From contig NZ_JBEFNF010000004.1 in assembly GCF_040196175.1 (NCBI RefSeq), forward strand, positions 124,001 to 188,000: a stretch of DNA of 64,000 nucleotides, in the 5' to 3' direction. Below, one piece after another: positions 1-7,855 of this stretch (its first letter is position 1; every line of letters begins with the position of its first letter). The position numbers and the translations under genes were made by a program. The notes under the pieces were generated by a model, which worked only from the letters and a program-made list of their open reading frames with translations, made no database searches and had not been told where the DNA came from. This DNA comes from Halospina sp040196175. Lineage in GTDB: Bacteria > Pseudomonadota > Gammaproteobacteria > Pseudomonadales > Oleiphilaceae.

Positions 1-232
1 CAAGGGCATTGGCGGTGCGTTGAGTGAGGTATCGCAGATCAAGGCGGTGGTTCCGGAAATGCTGTGTACCATTGTGGATCAGGCTATCCAGATGCACGGT
101 GGCGGTGGTGTGAGCGACGATCACCAACTGGCGGCCATGTACGGCGCTGCGCGCTCGCTGCGCCTGGCGGATGGGCCCGACGAGGTCCACCGCGCCATGG
201 TTGCTCGGCTGGAACTGGCCAAATACCGATAA
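1..232 (+). CDS. Acyl-CoA dehydrogenase, C-terminal fragment
   Basis: Only the last 76 or so codons are inside the window; the gene enters from the left edge in the frame of base 2. The visible part carries the typical final helices of the acyl-CoA dehydrogenase fold, including IQMHGGGGVSDDHQLAAMYG, which lines the FAD and substrate site in this family, followed by the usual closing RLADGPDEVH segment. The family oxidises acyl-CoA to 2-enoyl-CoA and passes electrons to ETF. The next gene starts about 16 bases after the stop, so this is the upstream member of an operon with an SDR, an APH-type kinase and a histidine phosphatase. The substrate cannot be read from this fragment; an ACAD10/11-like enzyme is likely from context. 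Confidence 0.9.
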   Translation, partial: KGIGGALSEVSQIKAVVPEMLCTIVDQAIQMHGGGGVSDDHQLAAMYGAARSLRLADGPDEVHRAMVARLELAKYR

Positions 233-248
233 CAGGGGAATGAAAAGC

Positions 249-1061
249 ATGAGCCAAAGGGTATTCATCACCGGCGGGGCCAGTGGCCTCGGCCGGGCAC
301 TGGCACTGAATTACGCCCGCCAGGGCGCACGCGTTTGCATCGGCGATATTACGCCGGAGCAGGGTGTGGAGACCGAAAGCGCTATTAACGAGGCTGGTGG
401 TGAGGGGGTGTTTGTCGAATGTGACGTACGCCGCCTGAATGATTTCGAGAAAGCCAAGGATACACTGGTGGCGCGCTGGGGCGGCGTGGATGTGATTGTT
501 AACAATGCTGGCGTTGCCTCTGCAGGCTCCGTTGAGGACACCACTATTGCGGACTGGGACTGGATTCTGGATATCAACGTCATGGGCGTGGTTCGCGGCA
601 GCAAGGTGTTCACGCCCCTGCTCAAGGAGCAGGGCAGCGGCACGATTGTGAACATTGCCTCGATGGCTGGGTTGATGCTGGCGCCACTGATGTGCAGTTA
701 CAACGTGTCCAAGGCGGGCGTGATCGCGCTTTCCGAGACCATGAACCACGAGTTCATCGGCACCGGCGTCAATGTCTGTGTGGTTTGCCCAGCTTTTTTC
801 CAGACCAACCTGACCAGCTCCATGCGCTCAGCTATTCCCGGCATTCAGAAGAATGTGGACAAGCTGATGCAGCGCTCCAGCATCACTGCGGACGATGTTG
901 CGAATGACATCGCTCGGGCGGTGCGCAAGGGCCAGTTCTGGGTGCTGCCGCATAAGACCGAACGCCGCCTGTGGTACATCAAGCGCGCCAGCCCGAAAGC
1001 CTTTGACTTTCTGCTCGGGATGGAAAGTAAGCGCTGGATGAAAAAGATGCAGAAGAACTGA
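249..1061 (+). CDS. Short-chain dehydrogenase/reductase (SDR)
   Basis: A classical SDR of 270 residues. The nucleotide-binding motif TGGASGLG lies at residues 8-15, the NNAG motif in the middle, and the catalytic Ser and YNVSK motif around residues 137-159. The C-terminal tail is longer than in the smallest SDRs and basic. ATG at 249 is chosen because the AGGGGA at 234-239 is well spaced from it; ATG at 240 in the same frame is too close. It probably oxidises a hydroxy-acyl intermediate with NAD(P), judging from its place between an acyl-CoA dehydrogenase and an APH-type kinase, but the substrate is inferred only. Confidence 0.88.
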   Translation: MSQRVFITGGASGLGRALALNYARQGARVCIGDITPEQGVETESAINEAGGEGVFVECDVRRLNDFEKAKDTLVARWGGVDVIVNNAGVASAGSVEDTTIADWDWILDINVMGVVRGSKVFTPLLKEQGSGTIVNIASMAGLMLAPLMCSYNVSKAGVIALSETMNHEFIGTGVNVCVVCPAFFQTNLTSSMRSAIPGIQKNVDKLMQRSSITADDVANDIARAVRKGQFWVLPHKTERRLWYIKRASPKAFDFLLGMESKRWMKKMQKN

Positions 1062-1072
1062 GCGAGGCGACC

Positions 1073-2137
1073 ATGACCCTGATTGATCAGCCAACGGACA
1101 CACGCGAGGGCGAAGCGCTGGATCCGGTCGCGGTGGACCGATTCATGAAGCAGCAGCTTCCAGAGCTTGAGGGAGAGCCGGTAATCCGCCAGTACCCGGG
1201 GGGTGCCTCGAACCTGACCTACCAGATCGACTACGGCGAGCGCTCCTTCGTGCTGCGGCGCCCGCCCTTTGGTCACAAGGCGAAGTCTGCACATGACATG
1301 CTGCGCGAGGCGCGCATCATGCGTGCCCTTAAACCTGTCTATCCCTATGTCCCGGACATTATCGCCATCTGTGACGATCACGATGTGCTTGGGGACGAGT
1401 TCTATGTGATGGAGCGCCTCAAGGGCATCATCCTGCGCCAGGATTTCCCGGAAGGATTTGAGCTCAGCGAGGGCGATACACGCAAGCTGTGCCGCAATGT
1501 TGTGGATAAGCTGGTAGACCTGCATAGGGTGGACTACCAAGCGGCCGGGCTCGACGAGATAGGCAAGGGCTCAGGCTATGTGAAGCGTCAGATTGATGGC
1601 TGGAGCGACCGTTTCCGCAAGGCGCGGACTGAGGATGTGAGTGATTTTGAGCCCGTTATGGCGTGGCTTCAGGAGAAGATGCCGGAAGACGTGGCGACCT
1701 GCGTCATCCATAACGATTTCCGGTTCGACAATGTGGTGCTGAACCCGGACAACCCGTTCGAGGTGATCGGTATCCTGGACTGGGAGATGGCTACGCTCGG
1801 CGATCCGCTCATGGATCTGGGCAACAGCCTGGCCTACTGGGTGCAGGCGGATGATGATCAGTTTTTCCAGATGCTGCGCCGCCAGCCCACTCATCGTCCC
1901 GGTATGATGACCCGTGACGAGGTCGTGGCTTACTACATGGAACGTTCTGGGTACCAGGTAGACAATTTTGATTACTATGAGGTTTACGGGCTTTTCCGCC
2001 TGGCCGGCATCGTGCAGCAGATCTACTACCGTTATTACCACGGTCAGACCACGGACAAGCGCTTCGCTGGTTTTGGGCAGGCGGCGAACTATCTGGAACA
2101 GCGCTGCAGGCGTCTGATCGACCAGAGTAGCCTATAG
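1073..2137 (+). CDS. APH-type phosphotransferase (ACAD10/11 kinase-like)
   Basis: This 354-residue protein belongs to the aminoglycoside phosphotransferase / choline kinase fold. The N lobe has the GGASNLTY loop near residue 43. The catalytic loop reads VIHNDFRFDNVVLNP (the H-x-D-x-x-x-x-N pattern) and is followed by the metal-binding ILDWEMATLGDPLMDLG. Families next to acyl-CoA dehydrogenases correspond to the kinase half of eukaryotic ACAD10/ACAD11 and to bacterial LvaA, which phosphorylate 4-hydroxyacyl-CoA so that the hydroxyl can be moved or removed. The gene starts 11 bases after the SDR stop and precedes a histidine phosphatase by 10 bases. A role in 4-hydroxy acid catabolism is inferred; antibiotic resistance is unlikely. 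Confidence 0.85.
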   Translation: MTLIDQPTDTREGEALDPVAVDRFMKQQLPELEGEPVIRQYPGGASNLTYQIDYGERSFVLRRPPFGHKAKSAHDMLREARIMRALKPVYPYVPDIIAICDDHDVLGDEFYVMERLKGIILRQDFPEGFELSEGDTRKLCRNVVDKLVDLHRVDYQAAGLDEIGKGSGYVKRQIDGWSDRFRKARTEDVSDFEPVMAWLQEKMPEDVATCVIHNDFRFDNVVLNPDNPFEVIGILDWEMATLGDPLMDLGNSLAYWVQADDDQFFQMLRRQPTHRPGMMTRDEVVAYYMERSGYQVDNFDYYEVYGLFRLAGIVQQIYYRYYHGQTTDKRFAGFGQAANYLEQRCRRLIDQSSL

Positions 2138-2147
2138 GAGCGGATGG

Positions 2148-2840
2148 ATGGCGACATTGCATCTGATCCGCCATGGTCAGGCGAGTTTCGGGGCTTCGGA
2201 TTACGACCAGCTCTCAGAGCGGGGCTGGGAGCAGGGGCGTGTGCTTGGCCGTTGGGTCAGTCGGCACACCCAACCGGAGCGACTCTTTGGGGGGGAACTG
2301 CGTCGCCATAGAGAAACAATTGATGCCCTGGCTGAGGGTTTTGGTGGCGGGTTTCCTGAATCCCGGGTGCATCCGGGTCTGAATGAGTTTGATCATCGGG
2401 CCGTTCTGGCGGCTTATCGGCCCGGCTGGGGAGATCCTGAAACCATGGCGCGGGAGCTTGCGAAACAGCCGGATCCGCGGAAAGCGTTTCAGGATGCGTT
2501 CAGTGAGGCGATTCGGCGCTGGATCGGCGGCGAGCATGAGTTGGATTACCCGGAGTCCTGGCGATCGTTCAAGAAGAGGGTTCTGGTGGGTTTTGAGGAG
2601 GTGATCCGCGATGCGGGCGATGCCCGGCATGTGTTTGTGGTGACCTCGGGCGGACCGATCAGTGTTATGGCTCAGTCACTTCTGGAGCTGGATGACACGC
2701 GGGCGTTCCAGCTGAATGAGGTGCTGGCGAATGCGAGTGTGTCGCGGGTGCTGTTCAGTGGGGAGCGGCGTTCTCTGGCTGTTTTTAACAGTTTCGGGCA
2801 TCTGGAGGGGGAAGATCCGAAGCTGGTGACTTATCGTTGA
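2148..2840 (+). CDS. Histidine phosphatase family protein
   Basis: A 230-residue member of the phosphoglycerate mutase-like histidine phosphatases. The RHG signature is seen as LIRHGQASFG at residues 5-14, giving the phosphohistidine nucleophile at His8. A second basic/acid part (GELRRHRET) follows near residue 48, and a late VVTSGGPIS segment near residue 165 replaces the usual second histidine motif (no clear GH there), so catalytic completeness should be checked. The gene is the last of the tightly spaced set with the acyl-CoA dehydrogenase, SDR and kinase. This suggests hydrolysis of a phosphorylated intermediate or a housecleaning role, but no substrate is evident. Confidence 0.82.
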   Translation: MATLHLIRHGQASFGASDYDQLSERGWEQGRVLGRWVSRHTQPERLFGGELRRHRETIDALAEGFGGGFPESRVHPGLNEFDHRAVLAAYRPGWGDPETMARELAKQPDPRKAFQDAFSEAIRRWIGGEHELDYPESWRSFKKRVLVGFEEVIRDAGDARHVFVVTSGGPISVMAQSLLELDDTRAFQLNEVLANASVSRVLFSGERRSLAVFNSFGHLEGEDPKLVTYR

Positions 2841-2940
2841 GGTTTGTCTCGAGACTGAAGGGCAGCCCCCGATTCGCCGCCTCTTAGCGCCGCGTAGGCG
2901 AGAATCAATAATCTGGCAAAGCAAAGAAAAGGATTGGAAT

Positions 2941-3705
2941 ATGAGTGACCTGTTTGATTTGACGGGCCGCGTTGCGCTGGTAACCGGCGCGAGCCGCGGG
3001 ATTGGTGAAGAGATTGCCAAGCTGTTGGCAAAGCACGGGGCGCAGGTGATTGTATCCAGCCGCAAGATTGATGGTTGTGAGGCAGTGGCGCAGGCGATCC
3101 GTGACGAGGGTGGCAAAGCTGAGGCCATTGCGTGCCATATCGGGGAGATGGAGCAGATTGAGGCTATCTTCGCGGATATTGAGAGCCGTTACGGGCGGCT
3201 GGATATCCTGGTGAACAATGCCGCGGCTAATCCGTATTTCGGGCCGATCGAGGATACGGATGAGGCAGCGTTCAACAAGACGGTGGATGTGAACATCCGG
3301 GGTTACTTCTTCATGACCAGCGCTGGCGTAAACCTGATGAAGAACAACGGTGGTGGTTCGATCGTGAACGTGGCATCGGTGAACGGGGTAGTCCCGGGGC
3401 ATTATCAGGGGATCTATTCCATCTCTAAGGCTGCGGTGATTCAGATGACCAAGTCTTTCGCCACGGAGCTGGGTACCAAGGGTGTGCGTGTGAATGCGTT
3501 GCTGCCGGGGTTGACCGATACGAAGTTCGCCAGCGCCCTTACCAGCAATGATTCCATCAAGCAGCAGGCATTGGGGCACATTCCCCAGAAGCGTATTGCG
3601 GAGCCTAGTGAAATGGCCGGGGCGGCGCTGTACTTGGTGTCGGATGCGGCTACTTACACCACCGGCACGTGCCTGAATGTGGATGGCGGCTACCTCACCG
3701 TATAG
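2941..3705 (+). CDS. SDR family oxidoreductase
   Basis: A 254-residue classical SDR. It shows TGASRGIG at residues 16-23, NNAAANPYFG in the middle, the catalytic Ser in VNVASVNG and YSISK near residue 160, then a C-terminal GTCLNVDGGY motif. This layout is that of the FabG / 3-hydroxyacyl reductase-like SDRs (SDR family oxidoreductases found beside acyl-CoA dehydrogenases). An AAAGGA lies 5-6 bases before the ATG. It is separated by 100 bases from the phosphatase gene, so it may have its own promoter, but function in the same catabolic route is likely. The substrate is unknown. Confidence 0.87.
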   Translation: MSDLFDLTGRVALVTGASRGIGEEIAKLLAKHGAQVIVSSRKIDGCEAVAQAIRDEGGKAEAIACHIGEMEQIEAIFADIESRYGRLDILVNNAAANPYFGPIEDTDEAAFNKTVDVNIRGYFFMTSAGVNLMKNNGGGSIVNVASVNGVVPGHYQGIYSISKAAVIQMTKSFATELGTKGVRVNALLPGLTDTKFASALTSNDSIKQQALGHIPQKRIAEPSEMAGAALYLVSDAATYTTGTCLNVDGGYLTV

Positions 3706-3790
3706 CGCTATCTCCACAACCATGGAAGCACGCCCTGGGCGCGATTGATCACAGGATCCAGTCGGCTGAGGGCGTGTTTCTGCTCGCCTC

Positions 3791-3840
3791 TTGTCAAACC
3801 AATTTAAATCCACCATCTTTCACTGAAGAATCTTTCTTCA
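3791..3840 (+). promoter_or_regulatory. Candidate promoter and 5' UTR hairpin of the nfeD operon
   Basis: TTGTCA (3791-3796) and CATCTT (3814-3819) are 17 bases apart and could be a sigma-70 promoter. Just after it, TGAAGAA-TCT-TTCTTCA (3824-3840) is a perfect 7-bp hairpin ending directly before the GGGAAG ribosome site of the NfeD gene, so it could affect translation. By sequence inspection only. Confidence 0.35.
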
Positions 3841-3853
3841 GGGAAGCCTCTCA

Positions 3854-5320
3854 ATGCCACGACTGTCCCGCGCAGTTTCACTGCTCCTGCTGTTTACCGG
3901 GGTTCTGCTTTTGAGCGTCCAGGCTCAGGATAGAGGGACGAGCCGCAATGGCGCTGCGGATGTCCGGGTTATGACGATTCAGGAGGCCATTGGACCGGCG
4001 GTGGCGGACTGGTTCCTGCGCACGTTGGCGGATGCGGAGCAGCAGGGGGCGGATCTGTTGCTGGTGGAGATGGATACCCCCGGCGGCCTTGATAAGTCCA
4101 TGCGGGACATGATCCAGGGGATTCTGTCCTCGGAGGTGCCGGTGGCGACTTATGTCACGCCGCGCGGGGCCCGTGCGGCAAGTGCCGGAACCTACCTCCT
4201 TTATGCTTCTCATGTGGCGGCCATGGCGCCGGCTACGAATCTGGGGTCGGCGACGCCAGTGCAGATTGGTGGCGGTGATGACAGCGGCGGCGGTTCGCCC
4301 CTCAGCCTCCAGACGGGCGATGAGGCTGGTAACGCGGGAACTGGAGAGAAAGATACCGTTGAGGGTGATCCGGAAGACGCCAGCGGAGCCTCGTCTGAGC
4401 AGGGGGGCGGTGCCGGTAACGCCAGCGCCATGGAGAAGAAAGTGATCAATGATGCCGTGGCCTATATCCGTGGTCTGGCGGAGCTTCGCGGCCGCAATGC
4501 GGACTGGGCGGAGCAGGCGGTACGCGAGGCGGTGAACCTGCCATCCAGTAAGGCGCTGGCAAAGAACGTGATCGATATACGGGCGGATAACGTCACCGAC
4601 TTGTTGAGTCAGGCGGACGGCATGGAAGTGGACGTGAACGGTGTGATGCAGGCGCTGGCACTGGCGGAGCACCGTATCAGCCGTGTCGAAAAGGATTGGC
4701 GAACTCAGTTCCTGAGCGTGATCACGGATCCCAGTATCGCCTACATCCTGATGCTGGTTGGTATCTATGGTCTGATCCTGGAGTTCTATAACCCTGGCAT
4801 GGGCGTGCCCGGCGTGGTGGGCGCCATCTGCCTGTTGGTAGGTCTCTACGCACTGCAGATGCTGCCGATCAGCTATGTTGGGCTGGCGCTGATCCTGCTC
4901 GGAATCGGGCTGATGGTGGTTGAGGCGGTCTCACCGAGTTTCGGTGTCCTGGGGCTGGGTGGGGCCGTGGCCTTTGTGATGGGATCGATCATGCTCATGG
5001 ACACGGATGTGCCGGGCTACCAGATCGCTATGCCGGTCATAGCAGCGCTGTCGGTGTCAACAGTGTTGATCATGGTGCTTGTGCTGCGTATGGCATTGCA
5101 GTCAGTGCGCAAGGCAGTGGTTAGTGGTTCCGAGGGCATGGAAGGCAGCACCGCGGTGGCGATACGGGATTTTGATGACCATGGGAAGGGCTGGGTGCGT
5201 GTGCTGGGCGAGATCTGGCAGGCGCACTCGGCGGATCCGGTGCATGAGGGAGACGTTGTGATGATTCAGAACGTTGAAGGGCTCAAATTGAAAGTTAGGT
5301 CGGGAGGCCCAGTCGAATGA
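3854..5320 (+). CDS. NfeD-like membrane serine protease (ClpP class)
   Basis: A long-form NfeD of 488 residues. A signal peptide (residues 1-24, LLLLFTGVLLLSVQA) leads into a ClpP-like protease domain with the catalytic Ser in RAASAGT (about Ser110) and the lysine in MEKKVIND (about 195). Four to five membrane helices follow (about 290-420), then a C-terminal soluble OB-fold (about 430-488). Between the Ser and Lys segments there is a Gly/Ser/Asp-rich low-complexity insert of about 55 residues (137-192). Long NfeD proteases cleave the C terminus of partner stomatins in other organisms. Here the partner gene starts inside the stop codon (ATGA), fitting a membrane quality-control pair. Confidence 0.9.
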   Translation: MPRLSRAVSLLLLFTGVLLLSVQAQDRGTSRNGAADVRVMTIQEAIGPAVADWFLRTLADAEQQGADLLLVEMDTPGGLDKSMRDMIQGILSSEVPVATYVTPRGARAASAGTYLLYASHVAAMAPATNLGSATPVQIGGGDDSGGGSPLSLQTGDEAGNAGTGEKDTVEGDPEDASGASSEQGGGAGNASAMEKKVINDAVAYIRGLAELRGRNADWAEQAVREAVNLPSSKALAKNVIDIRADNVTDLLSQADGMEVDVNGVMQALALAEHRISRVEKDWRTQFLSVITDPSIAYILMLVGIYGLILEFYNPGMGVPGVVGAICLLVGLYALQMLPISYVGLALILLGIGLMVVEAVSPSFGVLGLGGAVAFVMGSIMLMDTDVPGYQIAMPVIAALSVSTVLIMVLVLRMALQSVRKAVVSGSEGMEGSTAVAIRDFDDHGKGWVRVLGEIWQAHSADPVHEGDVVMIQNVEGLKLKVRSGGPVE

Positions 5321-6180
5321 TTGAATATTTCACCCTAGCTATTGTACTGATTGTCATCAGCCTGCTGGTGAGCATGTTCCGGATCCTGCGTGAGTATGAG
5401 CGGGGCGTGATCTTCCTTCTGGGCCGGTTCCAGAAAGTGAAGGGGCCGGGCCTGATCATCGTGATCCCGTTCATCCAGCAGATGGTACGGACTGATCTGC
5501 GAACCATTGTGCTGGATGTGCCCTCTCAGGACGTGATCTCGCGGGATAACGTCTCAGTGAAGGTGAATGCGGTGTTGTATTTCCGGGTGATGGATCCGCA
5601 GAACGCGGTCATCAACGTGGAAAACTTCTACGCTGCCACCAGCCAGTTGGCCCAGACCACACTGCGGTCGGTACTGGGCAAGCATGATCTGGACAATATG
5701 TTGGCATCCCGGGATGAGCTCAACGAGGATATCCAGGAAATCCTGGATGCCCAGACCGATGCCTGGGGCATCAAGGTCTCGAACGTCGAAATCAAGCATG
5801 TGGACCTGGATGATTCCATGATCCGGGTGATTGCGCGTCAGGCTGAGGCGGAGCGCACGCGGCGGGCTAAGATCATCCATGCCGAAGGTGAGCAGCAAGC
5901 CTCGAAGCGGCTGCTGGAGGCCGCGCGGACACTTTCGAAGCGTTCCGAGGCACTGCAGCTGCGGTATCTGCAGACTCTCACCGATATCTCCAACGACAAG
6001 ACCAATACCATTGTTTTCCCGGTAGATTTGTTGCGGGATCTGCAGAAGACTGTCGCTGGTGCCGAGACGCCGGAACCTGAGGATGAGGATGAGGGTGAAG
6101 AAACGGCAGCCGCGCATTCATCCTCGGAGTTCCCGGATACCAGCAGTGTTCTCGGTGGCGACGAGGAAGCCAAGGCATGA
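5317..6180 (+). CDS. Slipin / stomatin-like SPFH-domain protein
   Basis: A 287-residue SPFH protein. One N-terminal membrane helix (residues 5-22, LAIVLIVISLLVSMF) is followed by REYERGVIFLLGRF, the diagnostic start of the stomatin/slipin SPFH domain. A long charged coiled-coil (about 150-235) and an acidic, Ser/Glu-rich tail complete it. Slipins form ring oligomers in membrane microdomains and are substrates or partners of NfeD proteases. The start overlaps the nfeD stop by four bases, and its own stop overlaps the next start in the same way, so the three genes are translationally coupled. Confidence 0.92.
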   Translation: MIEYFTLAIVLIVISLLVSMFRILREYERGVIFLLGRFQKVKGPGLIIVIPFIQQMVRTDLRTIVLDVPSQDVISRDNVSVKVNAVLYFRVMDPQNAVINVENFYAATSQLAQTTLRSVLGKHDLDNMLASRDELNEDIQEILDAQTDAWGIKVSNVEIKHVDLDDSMIRVIARQAEAERTRRAKIIHAEGEQQASKRLLEAARTLSKRSEALQLRYLQTLTDISNDKTNTIVFPVDLLRDLQKTVAGAETPEPEDEDEGEETAAAHSSSEFPDTSSVLGGDEEAKA

Positions 6181-6794
6181 CCGCGGCACCGGAAAAACCC
6201 TTTTCGACAGCTTGTGAACGCAACCAGGAGCCGATCCGGGAGGTGCTCGCCGAGATTCTGACCCAGCCGGCCCGGGTTCTGGAGCTGGGCAGCGGCACGG
6301 GTCAGCATGCGGTTTACATGGCCCGTCATCTGCCGCATCTGGAATGGCAGCCCACGGATATCGCGGAGAATCTCGATGGCATCCGACTATGGCGGCGTGA
6401 GGCCAAGCTGCCCAATCTGAGAGCACCGATGGAGGTGGATGCGTTGGATACAGGCGTTCGCCTGGGACAAACCTACGATGCCGTCTTTACCGCCAATACA
6501 ATGCACTTCGTGTCCTGGCGGATTGTGCACGGGCTTCTGGCAATCGCCGCGGCACACCTGCGCCGCGGCGGTGACATGTTGATCTACGGTCCCTTTAATG
6601 AGGGTGGGGACTACACCAGCGAGGGGAACGCGGAGCTGGACGTCTGGCTCCAGGAGCGGGATCCGGCCAGCGGCATCAAGGACCGGGCGGTTTTTGGCGC
6701 GTTGGCGGCGGAGTATGGTTTTGAAACCGTTGAACACTTCCGGATGCCTGCAAACAATCAGCTCCTGAGGCTGGTGTACGGCGACGCTGGCTAG
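6177..6794 (+). CDS. DUF938 family SAM-dependent methyltransferase
   Basis: A 205-residue protein that matches the DUF938 family. It has the family opening STACERNQEPI (residues 10-20), the SAM-binding motif VLELGSGTGQHAVYMA (residues 36-51), then a Rossmann-like core with AVFTANTMHFVSW around residue 104. The reaction is uncharacterised for most members. It is coupled to the slipin gene by an ATGA overlap at 6177, but there is no obvious functional link to membrane proteostasis. Length and motifs are normal for the family. Confidence 0.85.
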   Translation: MTAAPEKPFSTACERNQEPIREVLAEILTQPARVLELGSGTGQHAVYMARHLPHLEWQPTDIAENLDGIRLWRREAKLPNLRAPMEVDALDTGVRLGQTYDAVFTANTMHFVSWRIVHGLLAIAAAHLRRGGDMLIYGPFNEGGDYTSEGNAELDVWLQERDPASGIKDRAVFGALAAEYGFETVEHFRMPANNQLLRLVYGDAG

Positions 6795-6804
6795 CAACAG
6801 CCCT

Positions 6805-7458
6805 ATGTTATCTCACCATCCTCCTCCTTGCCCCGTGTGCGAGCGCGATACTACTCGTGGTTTCATGACGGTCGGTGAGCGCGATTACTGGCGCTGCCAG
6901 CGTTGTGAGGCAACCTTCCTGGAGCCTTCCCAGAGGCCTGGTCTTCAGACGGAAAAAGCGGAATACGATCAACACGACAATGATGTGGCGGACGCTGGTT
7001 ATCGGCGTTTTCTCGCACGTCTTTCAGACGTGCTGCTCCCGCGTTTGAGGCCCGCGGATCATGTGCTTGATTTTGGCTGTGGCCCTGGACCAGCGCTGGT
7101 GACAATGCTGCGCGAGGCTGGGTACGTGGCGCAAGGCTATGACCCCTTCTATGCACCTGACGAGACCTTGTTGCGGCGCCAGTACGATGCCATAACCTGC
7201 ACAGAGGTTATTGAGCACCTGCACGATCCTGCAGGCACCTTCCGGCGTCTGGATGAGCTTCTGGCACACGGAGGATGGCTCGGCATTATGACGTGTTTCC
7301 AGACGGATGACGATCGCTTCGCCAACTGGCACTATCGGCGCGATCCAACGCATGTGGTGTTCTATCGGGAAGCCACACTGCACCGGGTGGCGGCGCAATT
7401 CGGCTGGCACTGTGAGGTGCCACGCAAGGACGTGGCCCTCATGCAGAAAGCGACTTAG
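6805..7458 (+). CDS. Class I SAM methyltransferase with N-terminal zinc-ribbon-like motif
   Basis: A 217-residue methyltransferase. The N terminus contains CPVC and, 21 residues later, CQRC, which resembles a small zinc ribbon. The SAM-binding motif HVLDFGCGPGPAL is at about residues 85-98, followed by the ITCTEVIEHLHDP segment typical of Methyltransf_23-type enzymes. No strong ribosome site is visible, but the gene lies 10 bases after the DUF938 gene and is likely cotranscribed. Its stop overlaps the stop of the convergent ferredoxin gene by 4 bases. Substrate unknown. Confidence 0.83.
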   Translation: MLSHHPPPCPVCERDTTRGFMTVGERDYWRCQRCEATFLEPSQRPGLQTEKAEYDQHDNDVADAGYRRFLARLSDVLLPRLRPADHVLDFGCGPGPALVTMLREAGYVAQGYDPFYAPDETLLRRQYDAITCTEVIEHLHDPAGTFRRLDELLAHGGWLGIMTCFQTDDDRFANWHYRRDPTHVVFYREATLHRVAAQFGWHCEVPRKDVALMQKAT

Positions 7459-7787
7459 GCGCCGTTGCGCTCCAGGTACTGCTTCTTGCCGTTGACGCCA
7501 TCCCATTCCTCGCCGTCCGCTGGCGGTTCTTTCTTCTCGGTAATATTAGGCCATTTGGCCGCAAGCTCGGCGTTGATTTCCAGGAACTCTTCCTGGTCGG
7601 CCGGCAACTCGTCCTCGGAGTAGATGGCTTCAGCCGGACATTCCGGCTCACAGAGGGCGCAGTCAATGCACTCGTCGGGATCGATGGCGAGGAAGTTCGG
7701 CCCCTCGTAGAAACAGTCCACAGGGCAAACTTCCACACAGTCCGTGTATTTGCACTTGATGCAGTTTTCAGTAACGACAAACGTCAT
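7455..7787 (-). CDS. fdxA: 7Fe ferredoxin FdxA
   Basis: A 110-residue ferredoxin starting MTFVVTENCIKCKYTDCVEVCP. The first cysteine set (C9, C17, C21 with Pro after the last, plus C13) and the second CIDCALCEPECP set give the usual [3Fe-4S][4Fe-4S] arrangement of the Azotobacter FdI-like family. The C-terminal extension of about 50 residues is characteristic of the proteobacterial FdxA. It lies 68 bases downstream of mutS on the same strand, an order common in Pseudomonas and relatives. Low-potential electron carrier in the cytoplasm; the physiological partner is not shown by the sequence. Confidence 0.95.
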   Translation of the reverse strand: MTFVVTENCIKCKYTDCVEVCPVDCFYEGPNFLAIDPDECIDCALCEPECPAEAIYSEDELPADQEEFLEINAELAAKWPNITEKKEPPADGEEWDGVNGKKQYLERNGA

Positions 7788-7855
7788 GGTTACGTCCTGG
7801 CGATGGTTCAGGTCGCTATTCTAGGGCTAGGCGGCGGGCCCTGCAATGACCAGGT

